DNA of 64,000 nt from Paratinospora sagittata (GCA_035771175.1 CM069608.1:13296019-13360018), one strand, 5' to 3'. Positions 48,002-60,269 are shown, numbered from the stretch's first letter. The notes: a model not told the origin generated them from the sequence alone. Made by a program: numbers and translations.

Positions 48002-48585
48002 AAGGTGAGGATTTATCTTTATGCATTATATGATATGTATAGAGTGGCAAAAAATGTATTTGTATCATGTTTTCAATGATGTTTACAATGTCATGTTTTC
48101 CTTATTGATGCATATATAATATTATTACTAGATTACTCACTGAGCTTGCTTTAGCTCACCCCACTCCCTATTTTTTACAGGTGGATATTACAAAGGCAAG
48201 GGCAAGGCTCCAGAGGGTTGATTGAGCTTGTCTGTTTGCTGATGTAAGTTTGGTGTGTTGAGGGAGTCAGTTTTATATCACTTAATTTTGAATATGTATA
48301 AATATATAACAGTAAACTATGTCTATAATGGTTAGTGAGTTGTATAAATGACAAGGATACATGGGAATGGTATTAGATGATGTATGTGAGATTATAATCA
48401 TGGTACTATGTATATAGTAATGTATATTTTGAGACTTAATTTATATATAAGTCTTGTGAGAAAAATATGGATTGGATATGAGATCAATATAATTCATATG
48501 TTGTGAATATGGAATGGTTTGATTATGTGTTTGGATGTGATTTGATGAGATTATCAGGTGTATGTGGAACCTCATATTTATTAAG
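48002..48585 (+). other. LTR-like sequence D, right part
   Basis: It contains the shared LTR module, CTCACTGAGC with TAGCTCACCCC and TTTTTACAGGT, at 48136-48182, followed by AAAGGCAAGGGCAAGG. This supports D being an LTR of the same broad group as B, C, E, S and X. No clear terminus was found before the protease fragment. Confidence 0.5.
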
Positions 48586-49068
48586 TTCGGCACTTCACCA
48601 CCAAGAAACTTGTCATGACAGTAACCTTGTGCTCTGAATCTCATGTGTGACTGGCAAGGTAATCCTTCCCTCGTGCGTGACTCCATCTCCAGTGAAACCA
48701 ATCAAGGGGACGTCGACTGGGATGAGTTGTTCATTTATCAATCCTAACTTTTCGAAGGCTGGCCAGTAAAGGATGTTTGTCAAACTCCCATTGTCCACTA
48801 GCATCCTATGGACGTTATAGTTGGCAATCAACATGGTCACAACCAAGGCGTCAGCATGTGGGTGAAGGATGCCCTAGGGCTCTTCTTCCGTAAAAGTTAT
48901 AGCGAATTCACTTTGCTGCTACTTTTCGGGTCAAACCCAAGGTTCATAACTTTCGACCTGGCTTCTTGAACATACGTTTTCCTAGCTCGGTTGGAGGTAC
49001 TGAGCTGATCTCCTCCGAAGATCGTCCTGATCTCCCCGATTGTTTCTGTTAGATCCCTTTGAGGAGGT
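48586..49068 (-). pseudogene. Tat/Ogre-type Ty3 gag-protease fragment
   Basis: Minus-strand text reads IGEIRTIFGG, SNRARKTYVQEARSKVM, LIANYNVHRMLVDNGSLTN and ILYWPAFEKLGLINEQLIP, then after a frameshift VTVMTSFLVVKC. The VLVDNGSSADIL-type protease box and the upstream TISGG/NRARK region are typical of the Tat/Ogre branch of Ty3, distinct from the chromoviruses elsewhere in the window. It is cut on both sides; its left end abuts LTR-like D and its right end the truncated LTR of element G. Confidence 0.8.
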
Positions 49069-49069
49069 G

Positions 49070-49365
49070 CATGAAAACTTCTAAATAGACTCAAATACAA
49101 ACATAGTAATAACTAGACTTCTAAACAAACTCGAATACTAATTTCCTAATGCAACAAAAATACTAATTTCCTAATTCAATAAAATACTAAAAATAGTGAA
49201 TTTATTGAAAATAATAAATTTACTAAAAATAGCAAATTACTGACATTGGTAAATTTACTAAAAATAGTAAATTACCAAAAATAGTAAATTTACTAATTTT
49301 AATAAACTATCCTAAAATAATGATTTGAGATTTTCACTAACTCTAACTCTTGTCGCATTGCATCA
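49070..49365 (-). repeat. Truncated 3' LTR of element G
   Basis: It matches about 50542-50837 in the 5' LTR with scattered substitutions and ends GCATTGCATCA. The first 165 bp of the LTR are missing on the left, where the Tat/Ogre fragment begins. Both copies contain repeated TAAATTTACTAAAAATAGT-type units. Confidence 0.75.
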
Positions 49366-50376
49366 TTCTCCCTATGTTGGAAAAAATTTGCCCTCGAATT
49401 TGTTGAATCGTCGCTTGAGATAGGACCATGGAACAAAGTCTTGACTCGATAACTTCAGGCAACGCTTGGGACTACGCTTTCTATGACTCTTTTGATGTTT
49501 CTGATTAGTAACATCATTATATTTATGAATATCCCTCACCAAAGGATCCTGAGTACTTGCGGCCTTTTTCAATCATACTAGCTTAGAGGGGTTTGGATGT
49601 TTTTCTTTCACTAATACAAACTTTTTTAGTACTTATTTATGATTAAGAAACAACGTTCTTGCAGCTACTCAAATCAGTCACGATCTCGGAGTTTTTACCA
49701 CCAATAGTTTAAGTTGACTACAAGTTGAGTGGAAGATGAGATTTCTCCACATCAACTAAATAACTCCCCACTATCATACTTAGGTTCTTCATTTTCTGTT
49801 GTTGCAATATCATCTTCTTCTTCAATTTCATCAACATATTCATCAAAAATTGGTGGATCATCGAAAGGGTTATGAAAATCCTCTAAAGAATGTTCAATTA
49901 CTTCATCTAAATTAGTCGTTGTAGGAGAGAAGATTGGATCCTCTGGGATATTAACCTTCATCCCCCAATCCCATTGTCTATCGCCACCACGTACCACTTG
50001 CAAGAACGCAACAACCTATTGCGTCAATAGAGCGACTTTCCGCTCAAGCCGTGCGAAACCGTCACGTTTATTCACTTCCTCAAGTTGGGCTTCATGTTGT
50101 CGTCATCTTGGAGGCATGGCGAAGAACGAATGCAGCTCTGATACCAACTTCTCACTTACGCGTGTCCAACGATCGTGACCTACCAAGTCACGTCGCACGT
50201 AGGTGTACCTCCGAACATGTTTTATGGTCAGCATGTTGACTGCAACAAACCCTCATGGTGGCTAGCCATGTGGTCATGTTAGGGTAAGAGTCGGTGCTTC
50301 GCCACCCTCACATTGTGAGAACCCGTAATCATGATTCTCGAATTCGCCCTCTTGTTAACCATGCTCTGATACAAAC

Positions 50377-50837
50377 TGATGCAGGGCGTGATAGGGAAGA
50401 TAATAAACACACCTTCTCTGAACTCGTTGATTATTAAGAATACCGAGAAAAGAGGAAAGAATTCACAAATTCTAGAAAAAACTTAATATTATTCATTCTT
50501 TATCTCAATACTGCATACAATGACCTTTAAATATGCAAAACCCATGAAAACTCCTAAATAGACTAAAATAAAAAAATAGTAATAACTAGACATCTAAACA
50601 GACTCGAATACTAATTTTCTAATGCAACAAAAATATTAATTTCCTAATTCAATAAAATACTAAAAATAGTGAATTTACCGAAAATAGTACATTTACTAAA
50701 AATAAAAATTACCAAAAATGGTAAATTTACTAAAAATAGTAAAATATCAAAAATAGTAAATTTACTAAAATTAGTAAATTGTCCTAAAACAATGATTTGA
50801 GATTTTCACCAACTCTAACTCTTATCGCATTGCATCA
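50377..50837 (-). repeat. 5' LTR of element G
   Basis: 461 bp, TGATGCAGGGCG to GCATTGCATCA. It carries short AAAATAGTAAATTTAC repeats in the part shared with the 3' LTR. Confidence 0.72.
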
Positions 50838-53389
50838 GATGCCCATTCAAGAAAGATAGGAAAAACAAGCTAGCATGGGTAGAGAAGACTGTGCGTAATG
50901 ATGCTAACTTTGACCAAAACAACTTGGGTACCAAAGTCAAAAGTCTTCTATGTGATGTAGGATGGTTCCAAGAAACACTTCTGGTATCTCGGTAGCAGTT
51001 GCTCAAGGCATGTGAGTGAAGATAAATCTGTCTTCTTGAGCATTGACTGCAAGCTCGGAGGAAATGTGATGTTTGGCGACAACGGGAAAGGTAAAATTGA
51101 AGGTATTGGAACTGTTGGCAATTCTTCTCTAATTATTCATGATGTATTTATTGTAGAAGGTCTTAAATATAATCTCATGAGCATAAGCCAATTACGTGAC
51201 AAGGGTTATAATGTTAATTTTGAAGCAAATAGATGCATAGTTAAACATGTTAATGGTTCAATCGCATTTATTGCATCTAGACAAAAAAAAATTATTTTGC
51301 TTTGCTTGATGAAATTAGTGATCAAAATGTGTCATGATTGAATGTTGTTGTTAATGATGATGTTTGGTTATGGCACAAAAGACTTGCACATGTTAGTATG
51401 GATAACTTTTCTAGGCTTGCTAGTAATGAACTTGCAAAAGGCATTCCTAAAGGAGTGTACCTAAAAGATATGGTTTGTAAACCTTGCCAACTTGGCAAGC
51501 ATACCAAGTTGTCTTTCGAGAGCAAGAAAATTATGTCATCTAGTCCAAACATAGGATACGTTAGGGTTTTCGAATGTAAGTGTTACATCTTGAATGAAAA
51601 GGACAATCTAGAAAAATTTGACGCTAAGTCTAATATTGGTATGTTTTTAGGATATTCTTCCCGTAGTAGAGTTTACAGAGTCTTTAACAAGACAACTAGA
51701 ACTATGGAAGAATCAATTCAAGTGAATTTTGATGAAAGTGATCCAAGAGAGAAAATTTGTAAAAACTTTGAAAAATTGGATCTTGATGAAGAAGATGAAA
51801 TTCCTGAGAATTTTATGGACATTGAAGAAAAAGATCAATCAATACAAGTTCCAAAGAATTCTAGACTTCTTGTTGATCGTCCTAAGGAACAAATTTTAGG
51901 AGACTCATCCAAAGGAGTGTCAACTAGAGCAGTTTTACAAAAAGATCAAGGGCATGTAGCTTTTGTATCTCAAATAGAACCTTCAAAGGTTGAAGAAGCT
52001 CTAAATGATGAATATTGGATTCTTGCTATGCAAGAAAAGTTAGGACACTTCACCAGAAATAATGTTTTGAAATTAGTACCTCGACCATCACATCAATTTG
52101 TTATTGGTACTAAATGGGTATTCGAAAACAAAAGGGATGATAAAGGCATCATTGTGCGAAATAAAGCTAGACTTGTTGCACAAGGATACAATCAGGAAGA
52201 AGGAATAGATTTTAAAGAAGCTTTTGCACTTGTAGTAAGATTAGAGGCAATTAGGATGTTATTGGCCTCTGCTTGCTATAATAATTTTCCACTATACCAA
52301 ATGGACGTAAATAGTGCTTTCTTAAATAGATATATTCAAGAAGAAGTATATGTGGAATAACCCCCAGGTTTTGAGGATTCTTAGTACCCATATCATGTGT
52401 ACAGGCTAAACAAAGCTTGATCCTGCCTTATTCATAAAGCTCGAAGATAATGACATGTTGCTTGTGCAAATATATGTTGACGACATTATCTTTGGTGCTT
52501 CAAATGGTCATCTTTGCAAAGAATCTTCAAATTTAATGCAAGATGAATTTGAGATAAGTATGATGGGTGAATTAATACACTTTCTTGTCCTACAAATCAA
52601 ACAATTACCTAATGGTATATTTTTTAGCCAAAGCAAGTATGCTAAGGACATGATTAAGAAATTCAAGCTTGAAAACTTGAAATCAATAGGCACCCCATGC
52701 AACTAAGCTATCAAAATGGATAAGGATGAAAAAGGAAAACCAGTAGACACAAAGTTTTATCAGAGCATGATTGGCAGCTTGTTGTATCTTACAGTAAGTA
52801 GACCTGATCTAATGTTTAGTGTGTGTCTATGTGCTAGGTTCCAATCTAGTCCTAGATAATCCCACCTAAAGTGTGCAAAAAGAATTTTTAGATATGTTAG
52901 AGGGATTAGTGATCTAGGAATTTTGTATTCAAAAGGTACTTCATTTGAGCTTAGAGTTATGACTACGCTGGTAATTTAATTGATAATAAGAGCACCTCAG
53001 GATTTTGTCACTTTATGAGAAATTCACTAATTTCTTAGTTTAGCAAGAAACAAAATTCAATGGCATTATCTACAACTAAAGTAAAATACGTGGCAGCTAG
53101 GAGTTGTTGTGCACAAGTGTTATATATGAAACAACAACTTAAAGATTACCAAATTCACATTGAGTGTGCTGAGATTTTCTGTGACAATACAAGTACGATC
53201 AATATTTCCAAAAATCCAGTATTACACTCAAGGACTAAGCATATTGAAATTAGGCACCATTTCTTAAGGGATCATGTACAAAAAGGAGATGTAAAATTGA
53301 CCCATATTGGCACAAAGGAACAATTAGCAAATGTTTTTACAAAAGCATTGCCAATGGATCAATTTGTACACATTCGGAGAGAATTGTGA
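50838..53389 (+). pseudogene. Ty1/copia (Sirevirus-type) pol with integrase-core deletion
   Basis: The order is as in Ty1/copia: protease-side text (RHVSEDKSVFLSIDCKLGG, VMFGDNGKGKIEGIG), integrase zinc region ([28 protein letters not shown]), the segment after the integrase core ([19 protein letters not shown]), and reverse transcriptase ([29 protein letters not shown], then IYVDDIIFGASN). RNase H follows (SMALSTTKVKYVAA, then CDNTSTINISKNPVLHSRTK). The integrase catalytic core is absent between [10 protein letters not shown] and [11 protein letters not shown], near 51540. Frames change near 51340, 52360-52455, 52706 and 52970-53060. The sequence similarity and the downstream polypurine cluster suggest the Sirevirus lineage. 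Confidence 0.88.
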
Positions 53390-53399
53390 ATGTTTAGCG

Positions 53400-53907
53400 A
53401 ATCAAATGCATTAAAATCTTTGATATCTTTAAGTCATTTGCTTGTGAGAGAATTACCAAATCAAGTGTTAGAATTCTAACAAAAAATTATGATTTGAGGA
53501 GCAACAACATGCTATAGTGAGCTATAGCACGTTGTTACTCTGTCTGGAGACAGTGTACAACGCGTTATAGGCAGGTACAACACGTTATAGCTTAGGACTT
53601 AGAATTTTTCAAAGAATCATATTTTCTGTCGCAGCACGCTATAGAAGGCTATAGGGCGCTATTGGAAGAAATCTTTTTAGTGAGTATTTAAGAGCGCCAA
53701 TGATCGTTATTCATTTCAAAAAAAAAAAAAACTCACTCGTCACTGTCACTCTCAATAGGTCATTATACCTAACCCTATTGCTCAATCTTAACCGTTTTTT
53801 GAGCGATTTGAATTGTTTTCTCCATTGAATCTTCGATCAATTAGCTAGATTTGACTCGAAATCTCTCTAGATTTGTTCCAAATAAAAAAAAACTAATCAT
53901 CTACAGA
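53400..53907 (+). other. Spacer with clustered CTATAG/GCGTTATAG motifs
   Basis: Between pol and the next ORF are at least seven copies or near-copies of short words such as GCTATAGCAC, GCGTTATAG and GCTATAGGGCGCTAT (53508-53670), many of them palindromic around TATA. The same word family recurs in the 3' region at 56499-56850 and 59586-59615. Confidence 0.65.
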
Positions 53908-55581
53908 ATGGCTCCAACACGACCTAAGCTTCAAGTTCGCACTAAGCGTCCTTAGGAACCAACACCCAAACATAATCCGGAGTTGCGAAAAAGCAACGAT
54001 TTGATAATCCTACACGACCACGCACTAGGATTGTGCAAGCACCGTCTACAATAGCACAATATGAAGAAATTGAAGCTCGCTATGTGTCACGGATTGTGAC
54101 AAATGGTGCATGGGTCGATTTTGAGTTTTTTTTGGAAGAACAAGATCGACATTGAGGAATTCTTCGCTCATCAGGGTTGGATCCCTTTGTTACATACAAG
54201 GCAAGTGGTACCCGACGCTTGTACGCATTTTCTATACAAATCTGAAGCTCAAGCAGGAAGCGGGGTACGTGCTCACTACCACAGTTCTTGGCCACGACCT
54301 TCAAGTATGCCCTACGCATTTAGCTGAATATTTCACAATTCCTACTAAGAATAAGGTGAAAGCCACAGAGGTTGAGAACAAGGTTCAATTCCTAGGGTAT
54401 GATCCATTAGTAGCTTTGAATTTGCTATCCAATGAGGTTCATTCAAGTGCCCCCAATCCTTTGTTTAACACTTTTTTCAAATTCATACCCAAATTACTCC
54501 ATAACATTGTGAGTAGGATATTCCAGCCTAGGGAGGGTAGTCAGACCAATGTCAATGTGGTTGACTTGTTTCTCACTTGGTGTCCTTACACCAAAACCCA
54601 TGTAGACCTCACATATGTCATTATTAGCTACATTGATTCCATCAAGTGTATGAAGAGAAATATACCTTTTGCTATGCATCTCACTAGATTCTTTGAGAGC
54701 ACGGACATTGACTTGTCAAAGGAACGAGATGTTAAATCTCTAACTTCAAATGGGAGGATAGGATTAGCTATTATTAATCATATGAATTATTCATACTACA
54801 GAGCAAAGATAAGGGGGATGCATAAGGATGAACTCCCTCAAGGAGCAAAACATAAATCGTATTCGAGCACCAAGCTGGTGATGATCCTCCTGTGGATTCC
54901 GAGGAAACCAAGTTTGATGTTAGAGCTCTGAGAGACCTAGACATTGGAAATGACAATGGACATGAGGCTATTTCAACTCCTATTCCAGACGTACCAGGTC
55001 CGAGTTCAGTTGCGCCCTCTTCCATGCCCATAGAGGCTCAAAAAAGTTATCTCTCTTCACCAGCTGATACACAGAGAAATCCTTGTTTCTCAGCCATCTT
55101 CTTCTCATGCTACCACTACACCAGAGCTATCAGCTATAGTGCACAGATTCAGGCATTGCAGGCCAGTCAGACTTCTATGTTTACATCTATCACATCTTTA
55201 GTAACTGCCTTGGCTACACGGATGGATGAGCAGGAGAGATTATTGATTAGTCTTCAGGATAATGAGGTACCCACCTCATCTGCTACAACTTCATCATCTA
55301 CAGAGGTCCCTCCGTGGTTTTCTTATCTTGAGCAGATTATTAAAGGTGTGGTCGATTAAGGAGTGCAGACATTTTATAATGTTTATAATCGGATGCAGAC
55401 TATGACATCACTTCTTTCCCACGCCACACGAGCCATGCATACGACAATTACACGTGTCCTCGTTGGTGTAGACTATCTAAAGAAGATCAAGGCTATTCTT
55501 ACTTCTCGTGCTCGATTGCCTCCAATGCCACCTATAGCTTCTCCACAACCATCATGGACATCAACACCACCTCACTTATAG
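53908..55581 (+). pseudogene. Sirevirus ORF after pol: putative plant transposon protein (PF20167-like), frameshifted
   Basis: The likely start is MAPTRPKLQVRTKRP at 53908. Several frameshifts follow, one in a T run near 54130, and the frame changes near 54150 and 54900. The central 250 residues (54152-54931) include GKWYPTLVRIFYTNLKLKQE, HLAEYFTIPTKN and VVDLFLTWCPYTKTHVDL, resembling the same 'putative plant transposon protein' family as the element A extra ORF. A Pro/Ser-rich stretch, a short coiled coil (ALATRMDEQERLLISLQ) and EQIIKGVVD complete it. Sireviruses often carry an env-like ORF at this position; I see no clear signal peptide or membrane span here. Function unknown. Confidence 0.65.
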
Positions 55582-55665
55582 CAGCTCCCAGGCCCCTCTA
55601 GAAGAGATTCATCGAGATCTGGTCTGAGATATGCCTCCATTCTAGGTCCTTTTCTTTTTGATATC

Positions 55666-55747
55666 TAAAAAGGGGGAGAAGAATGTGTGCTTACAAGCAA
55701 TGGAGTGTATCTCTTAGGGGGAGAGGTCATGAATTTAGGGGGAGTGT
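55666..55747 (+). other. Three tandem polypurine tracts
   Basis: AAAAAGGGGGAGAA (55667-55680), TAGGGGGAGAG (about 55715) and TTTAGGGGGAGTG (about 55734) lie within 80 bp after the env-position ORF. Repeated polypurine tracts are a described feature of Sireviruses and support that assignment. Confidence 0.75.
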
Positions 55748-56873
55748 GTGTGAATGTGTGTTGTTGTATTTCTTATTGGTTGTTGTTGATATGCCTCATA
55801 TATTTGATTTCACTTTATACTTGGCTTTGACTTGTTTATAATACTGTTTGATTGACATATATGCTCGATTATGTGCTTATATATATGGTTGTTATTCATT
55901 TGTGCTTCTATTGTTGAATATAATCATACATCATGCTCATTGAATTATCTTGAAATCATGCAAACTTAGGATTGCTTTTAAGGCTAACATTGATTGTTTG
56001 AAATCATCAAAAAATGTGAGACTATTAGACCAATGTGCCTCGTGGTCAGAATTCGATGGTGAATTTTGATGATTACAAACAACATGTCTATTTAACTTTA
56101 GTCTATGTCTCCAAGTTTTAATCTTTTAGACTTGATTACAAAAGAACCACGGAGAAGAGACAATTAAAGTCAATCCTGGAACAAGATTAATCAAAGTTCA
56201 AGTTGTTGTTGTAAAAGCTCAAGATCAACATCGATGACATCTATACTGAAGAGGATGAAGAGTTTAGAGTCGATCTTAGAATGCAAAATCTACTCTTCGT
56301 TATTCCAACAAAAGAAATTTCCTTATCTTTAGAGTAGTAATGATTTTGATTGCATAAAATGACTTTTCAAATGCTTTAGAATGGTTTTCAAAGTCTCAAA
56401 ATGATATGATTTCTTAAGCATTTTGTTTGAAATCATTTGGACATGGTTGTAGTGCCTTTGTGTTTTAATTTGAAAAAGTCATAACTTTTCAGAAAGCCTA
56501 CAGCGTGCTACAGCCCGTTGTTCCCATGTCTAGGAATTTTAGAATTTTTGTTTATTTATGCCATAGCCCGCTATACCTTTCTATAGCCCGCTATTGGTCC
56601 ATCTCAGAAATTTCCAACTTTTCATAGCTTAAGTTATAGCTCTCTATTGATTTGAATAGCCCGCTATTGGTTTTGTGATAAAAATCATGTTTTTCAGTAA
56701 TTTAAGCATATGCCCGTTATAGGCTACTACAACGCGTTATAGAGCTGTGACTGAGAAACCCAATTCTTGGGTTTTTGACACACTATGCTGTTACAGAGAC
56801 ACAACGCACTGTTAGAGAGACTATAGCCCGCTATAGATGTAGAACAGTTCAAATTGCTCAACTATGTTGTAAG
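55748..56873 (+). other. Sirevirus 3' region and LTR, before solo LTR E
   Basis: No coding sequence. GAATTTTGATGATTACAAAC at 56069-56088 resembles the region near the LTR start in related elements, but I cannot fix the LTR boundary. From 56499 the CTATAGCCCGCTAT-type words recur many times. The sequence is cut at 56873 by solo LTR E and resumes at 59585. Confidence 0.5.
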
Positions 56874-59579
56874 TGTCACGACCCACTATCCGTGATGTCA
56901 TGACCGACACGGAACCCCGTGTATATCCTCCATCGACACACACAACGTCCCAATAAGCCTTCTAACACAAGTCATAATCTCAAATACACAACAATAAACA
57001 CATGGACATAATATATGATCATCATATAAAACATATCCAAAATGACAACCAAATTTTTTTTCTCCAAGTACATAGTGTTCAAAAGCACATAATATACTTA
57101 ACCATAAGTACAAACCCATCTAAATGTTAAGTATAATCATTAGGTGTTACATAGTACAATTTATCAAAATAAATTACGAAAAAGTACTAAACACCTATGT
57201 CAACAACAGTACAGGAACTTTTCGCAGCTAAGGATTCCCTTTCCCCTTCCTATCAAATCCTGAAAAGATAAGGATGAGGGGTGAGCTACAACAAGCTCAG
57301 TGAATGTTCTATAGAAGTGGCAACATATATGTGCATTTAAGTAAAACATTGAAAGAATCATTAAAACCATTTAAATAATCATGGGTGTAAGCAGTATTAC
57401 ATACATGCCAATATAATGTATCATGCCATAAACAAGACAATGCATACCATTTTATAAACATGCATATGCAACCTAACACCTCCTGAGTAAGAATCAATAC
57501 AAGGGCCATGTATGCGCGAAACCCATGCCCGATCGACTTCTTACCCATATCTATCAGAATTCATATGGATTGTATGAACCATATGATTCGCCCACCAAGA
57601 CAAGTACCATGTCTAGGCAAATCCTAACATACACAACCCATTGAAATCCTTTGTAAGGTCCACAATTGATGATTCCCGATCGGCCCAATGGGATTCCATA
57701 AGAAATCTCAAGCTTAGGGAATGCACATAACTCAACTGCTTTCTCAACTGACTATGCTCAAATACAGTTCATGAATTCAATAAATCATGCATACTACATT
57801 ATACAAGCATTTAAAATATTTTATACTACAATGCACATATAGAATTCACAAGTAAAAGAAACATTCACCCTTGATTGGCTAAACCTAGCCAATCTAACTT
57901 TCAATTCCAAGAAAGAGCACTAGAATGCCACAATCACCCCCAATGCACCACAATATCCAATTAGACTATTTTGGTCAATTAGATCAAATTACAAATCCTG
58001 AAAGTGACATGGTTTATGCGAAACTGAAAATCAGTCCAAGTATGCTAATCAACCATGTTTAAACCCAAATCAAATACCAATTAAGTTTCTAAAATGGTCC
58101 TACACATGGGCTAATCTCAAATTGCCCAATTCACCCATTTACTACCCAATTAACCTACATTTAACCAAATTGAATGCAATAGGTTGATCCAAACACTATA
58201 ATACATGACATTCAATCATAAATAGGGTTAATTAGAATAATTTCAAGTCAATTTCATCAATTGAAATCAATTAGGTCAAAATCCCCAAATCACATGCAAT
58301 TTCCCAAATTACATACCTAGGCCAAAATTTCTCTACACTAGGGTTTCCACTAATCAAAATCAGTAATTTGGAGTGTCATACATCCATATTTACCCATACA
58401 TTCATCATAAATCACATGCAATTTGAATAGTAAACCGTAGGTCTAAATCCTAGTTTAGGTCAAATCTATGAAACCCCTCCAATTTCTTTTTAGAAATTGG
58501 GACAACATTTATGGACTCCCTATATCATCTAGATACACAAATTAAAGCCTAAGTCCAACATTGGTTTTTCCACCACTCCCTTAAATTTTGGGATACATGG
58601 ATGGAAAACACCCCTTAGGTGTTGGTTGAGGTTAGGGAAGGCCTTTAACGTGAAAAACAAGCATAAAATAGTCCATACATGCAAACCCTAGGTCTAGGAC
58701 CCTAAAATTTCGGGATCATAGAAACCTTAGGTCAAAAATCAGTTTGCATGCATGAAGGAAAGTGATAGAAGAAAGAAAAATGAGAAAGAATGAGGAAAAA
58801 ATGATTACTTTGGGTGTTTTGTGGCAAAAATCACCAAAAAACCCTAACTTTTCCCCTTTTCTCCTCTCCCCTTCTTTATCTCCTCCCCAAGCTCACTAGC
58901 CCTCTTTGAAAGTGAAAAATGAAGAAACTCAAGTTCAAATGACTTATATAGAGGTTTAGTTGCATTTTTGGGCCCACACATGAAAGTTCAAAAAAACCAC
59001 TTAAATAAAAGGAATTTTCTACTGCACTTACTTACACTTACATAATCAATTTCTTGAAAACCACCCATTAATTTAGCATCTTAACCGTACATAACTTTTA
59101 TGTTTCAGTTATAAATCTTAGGGGAAACTTTCAGCTCAATCCAACGGTGGGATTGTGAGATCTCACCATATGATCAAAACTACGTAAGAAAATCTGCAAA
59201 TCCGTGAAACAGTGTTTGGAGTCTTATATCTCATAGTAAACAACTCTGATCAAGATCTTCACCGTTCATAATGAATATCTATTAGGGTAGAATAAGCTGA
59301 CAAAATTTCAGCACAATCGGACCACGGATCTAGGAGATCAATCCATTAATGTAATCGGTTACAGAAATTCTTCCTCTGTAGAGCGAGCTCCATTGATCCA
59401 AAACAGCATTTTTGACATGTTTCGATGTCAAACGGGTCTCCTATCATTCTGAGACTTTACGCACACATTAAACAACTTAAAATCATTCAAAAACACTCGA
59501 ACCAACAGTTGTCGAGCATAAAATACGTATACGGGTACTCTACGGGTCAAAATGACGTCATCTTAAGGTACGGGTTACA
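56874..59579 (-). mobile_element. Solo LTR E, related to the LTR of element C
   Basis: 2706 bp from TGTCACGACCC to CGGGTTACA on the plus strand, with a perfect GTAAG duplication (56869-56873 and 59580-59584). It is collinear with the element C LTR but clearly diverged. No internal sequence. The shared motif lies in reverse at about 57257-57305, and TGACGTCA at 59553-59560. Confidence 0.92.
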
Positions 59580-59584
59580 GTAAG

Positions 59585-59817
59585 TACTACAGCACGCTAT
59601 AGGACTCTATAAGGCAATATACCAACCCTGTTAGTGAAAACTGACAAGTCTGGGTTTTTTAGTGTATTGTTTCTTTCCTTTTTTCTTATTCAGTGATTCT
59701 TCTTTGTTTCTTTTCTTTTTTGAATCTTCTTCCTCTCTTACTCAATCCCTCTTTGTTTGTTTCCCAACACCCCAATCGCAAGTTCACGCCTTCACAGTTT
59801 GCGATTCTTCATCTCGT
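59585..59817 (+). other. Continuation of the Sirevirus 3' region
   Basis: It resumes with ACTACAGCACGCTATAGGAC, the same motif family as before the insertion, then becomes T-rich. The element's end is not identifiable. Confidence 0.45.
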
Positions 59818-59858
59818 TTCTTTTCTTCTTCTTCTTCTTCTTCTTCTTCTTCTTCTTT
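59818..59858 (+). repeat. CTT microsatellite
   Basis: About eleven uninterrupted TTC/CTT units lie inside a pyrimidine-rich region. They create a Ser-rich spurious frame. Confidence 0.9.
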
Positions 59859-60269
59859 GATTTGTTGCTTCAAGCCTTCAATGAAGAGTAAGGGTTATTT
59901 TTTTCTTTTAATTTTTTCTTCTTCTAATATCTTTTTTGGTAAGGTATGCATTGCTCATCTTAATTAGCTATAAATTTATTGCAATTTTTTTTCCATGGCC
60001 TGTGAATGAAGAAGTGTGTTAATGATTCTTTATTTACTTTCTAATCTAGCTGTAAAATTAGTTTTTTTTAATTGTAAATAACTATTTTGTTGTAAGATTA
60101 TATTTATTATAAATGTTATTTTTTTAATGCTTATTACATTTTTTTTCTCAAGAATGCTTATTGAATTGGATGTGGGATGTTGCAGTTTTTTTTATTATGA
60201 TCTGAATTTTTTAATACCTAGCAAAAAAAAACTGATTTTTTAAAACTAATTTTCAACCCAAATGACTAA

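Larger units (their letters stand above)
49070..50837 (-). mobile_element. Element G: small internally deleted Ty3-type element
   Basis: A truncated 3' LTR (49070-49365) and a complete 5' LTR (50377-50837, 461 bp, TGATGCAGGG to GCATTGCATCA) share the segment from ATGAAAACT onward. A primer-site-like GCTCTGATACAAA lies beside the 5' LTR at 50363-50375. A purine tract lies beside the 3' LTR on the minus strand at about 49366-49380. The interior is only 1 kb. It holds an acidic fragment with PPIFDEY (50003-49752) and a short fragment SYLKRRFNKFEGKFFPT (near 49372) resembling the last residues of some Ty3 pol proteins. The classification is tentative. Confidence 0.6.

Noticed and set aside
48611..48620. 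TGTCATGACA considered as the end of LTR-like sequence D
   Set aside because: The same bases are part of the protease fragment (VTVMTSFLVV) on the minus strand, so the D boundary must lie to the left.
59662..59967. Ser/Phe-rich 101-residue frame
   Set aside because: It is generated by the CTT microsatellite and neighbouring pyrimidine tracts.
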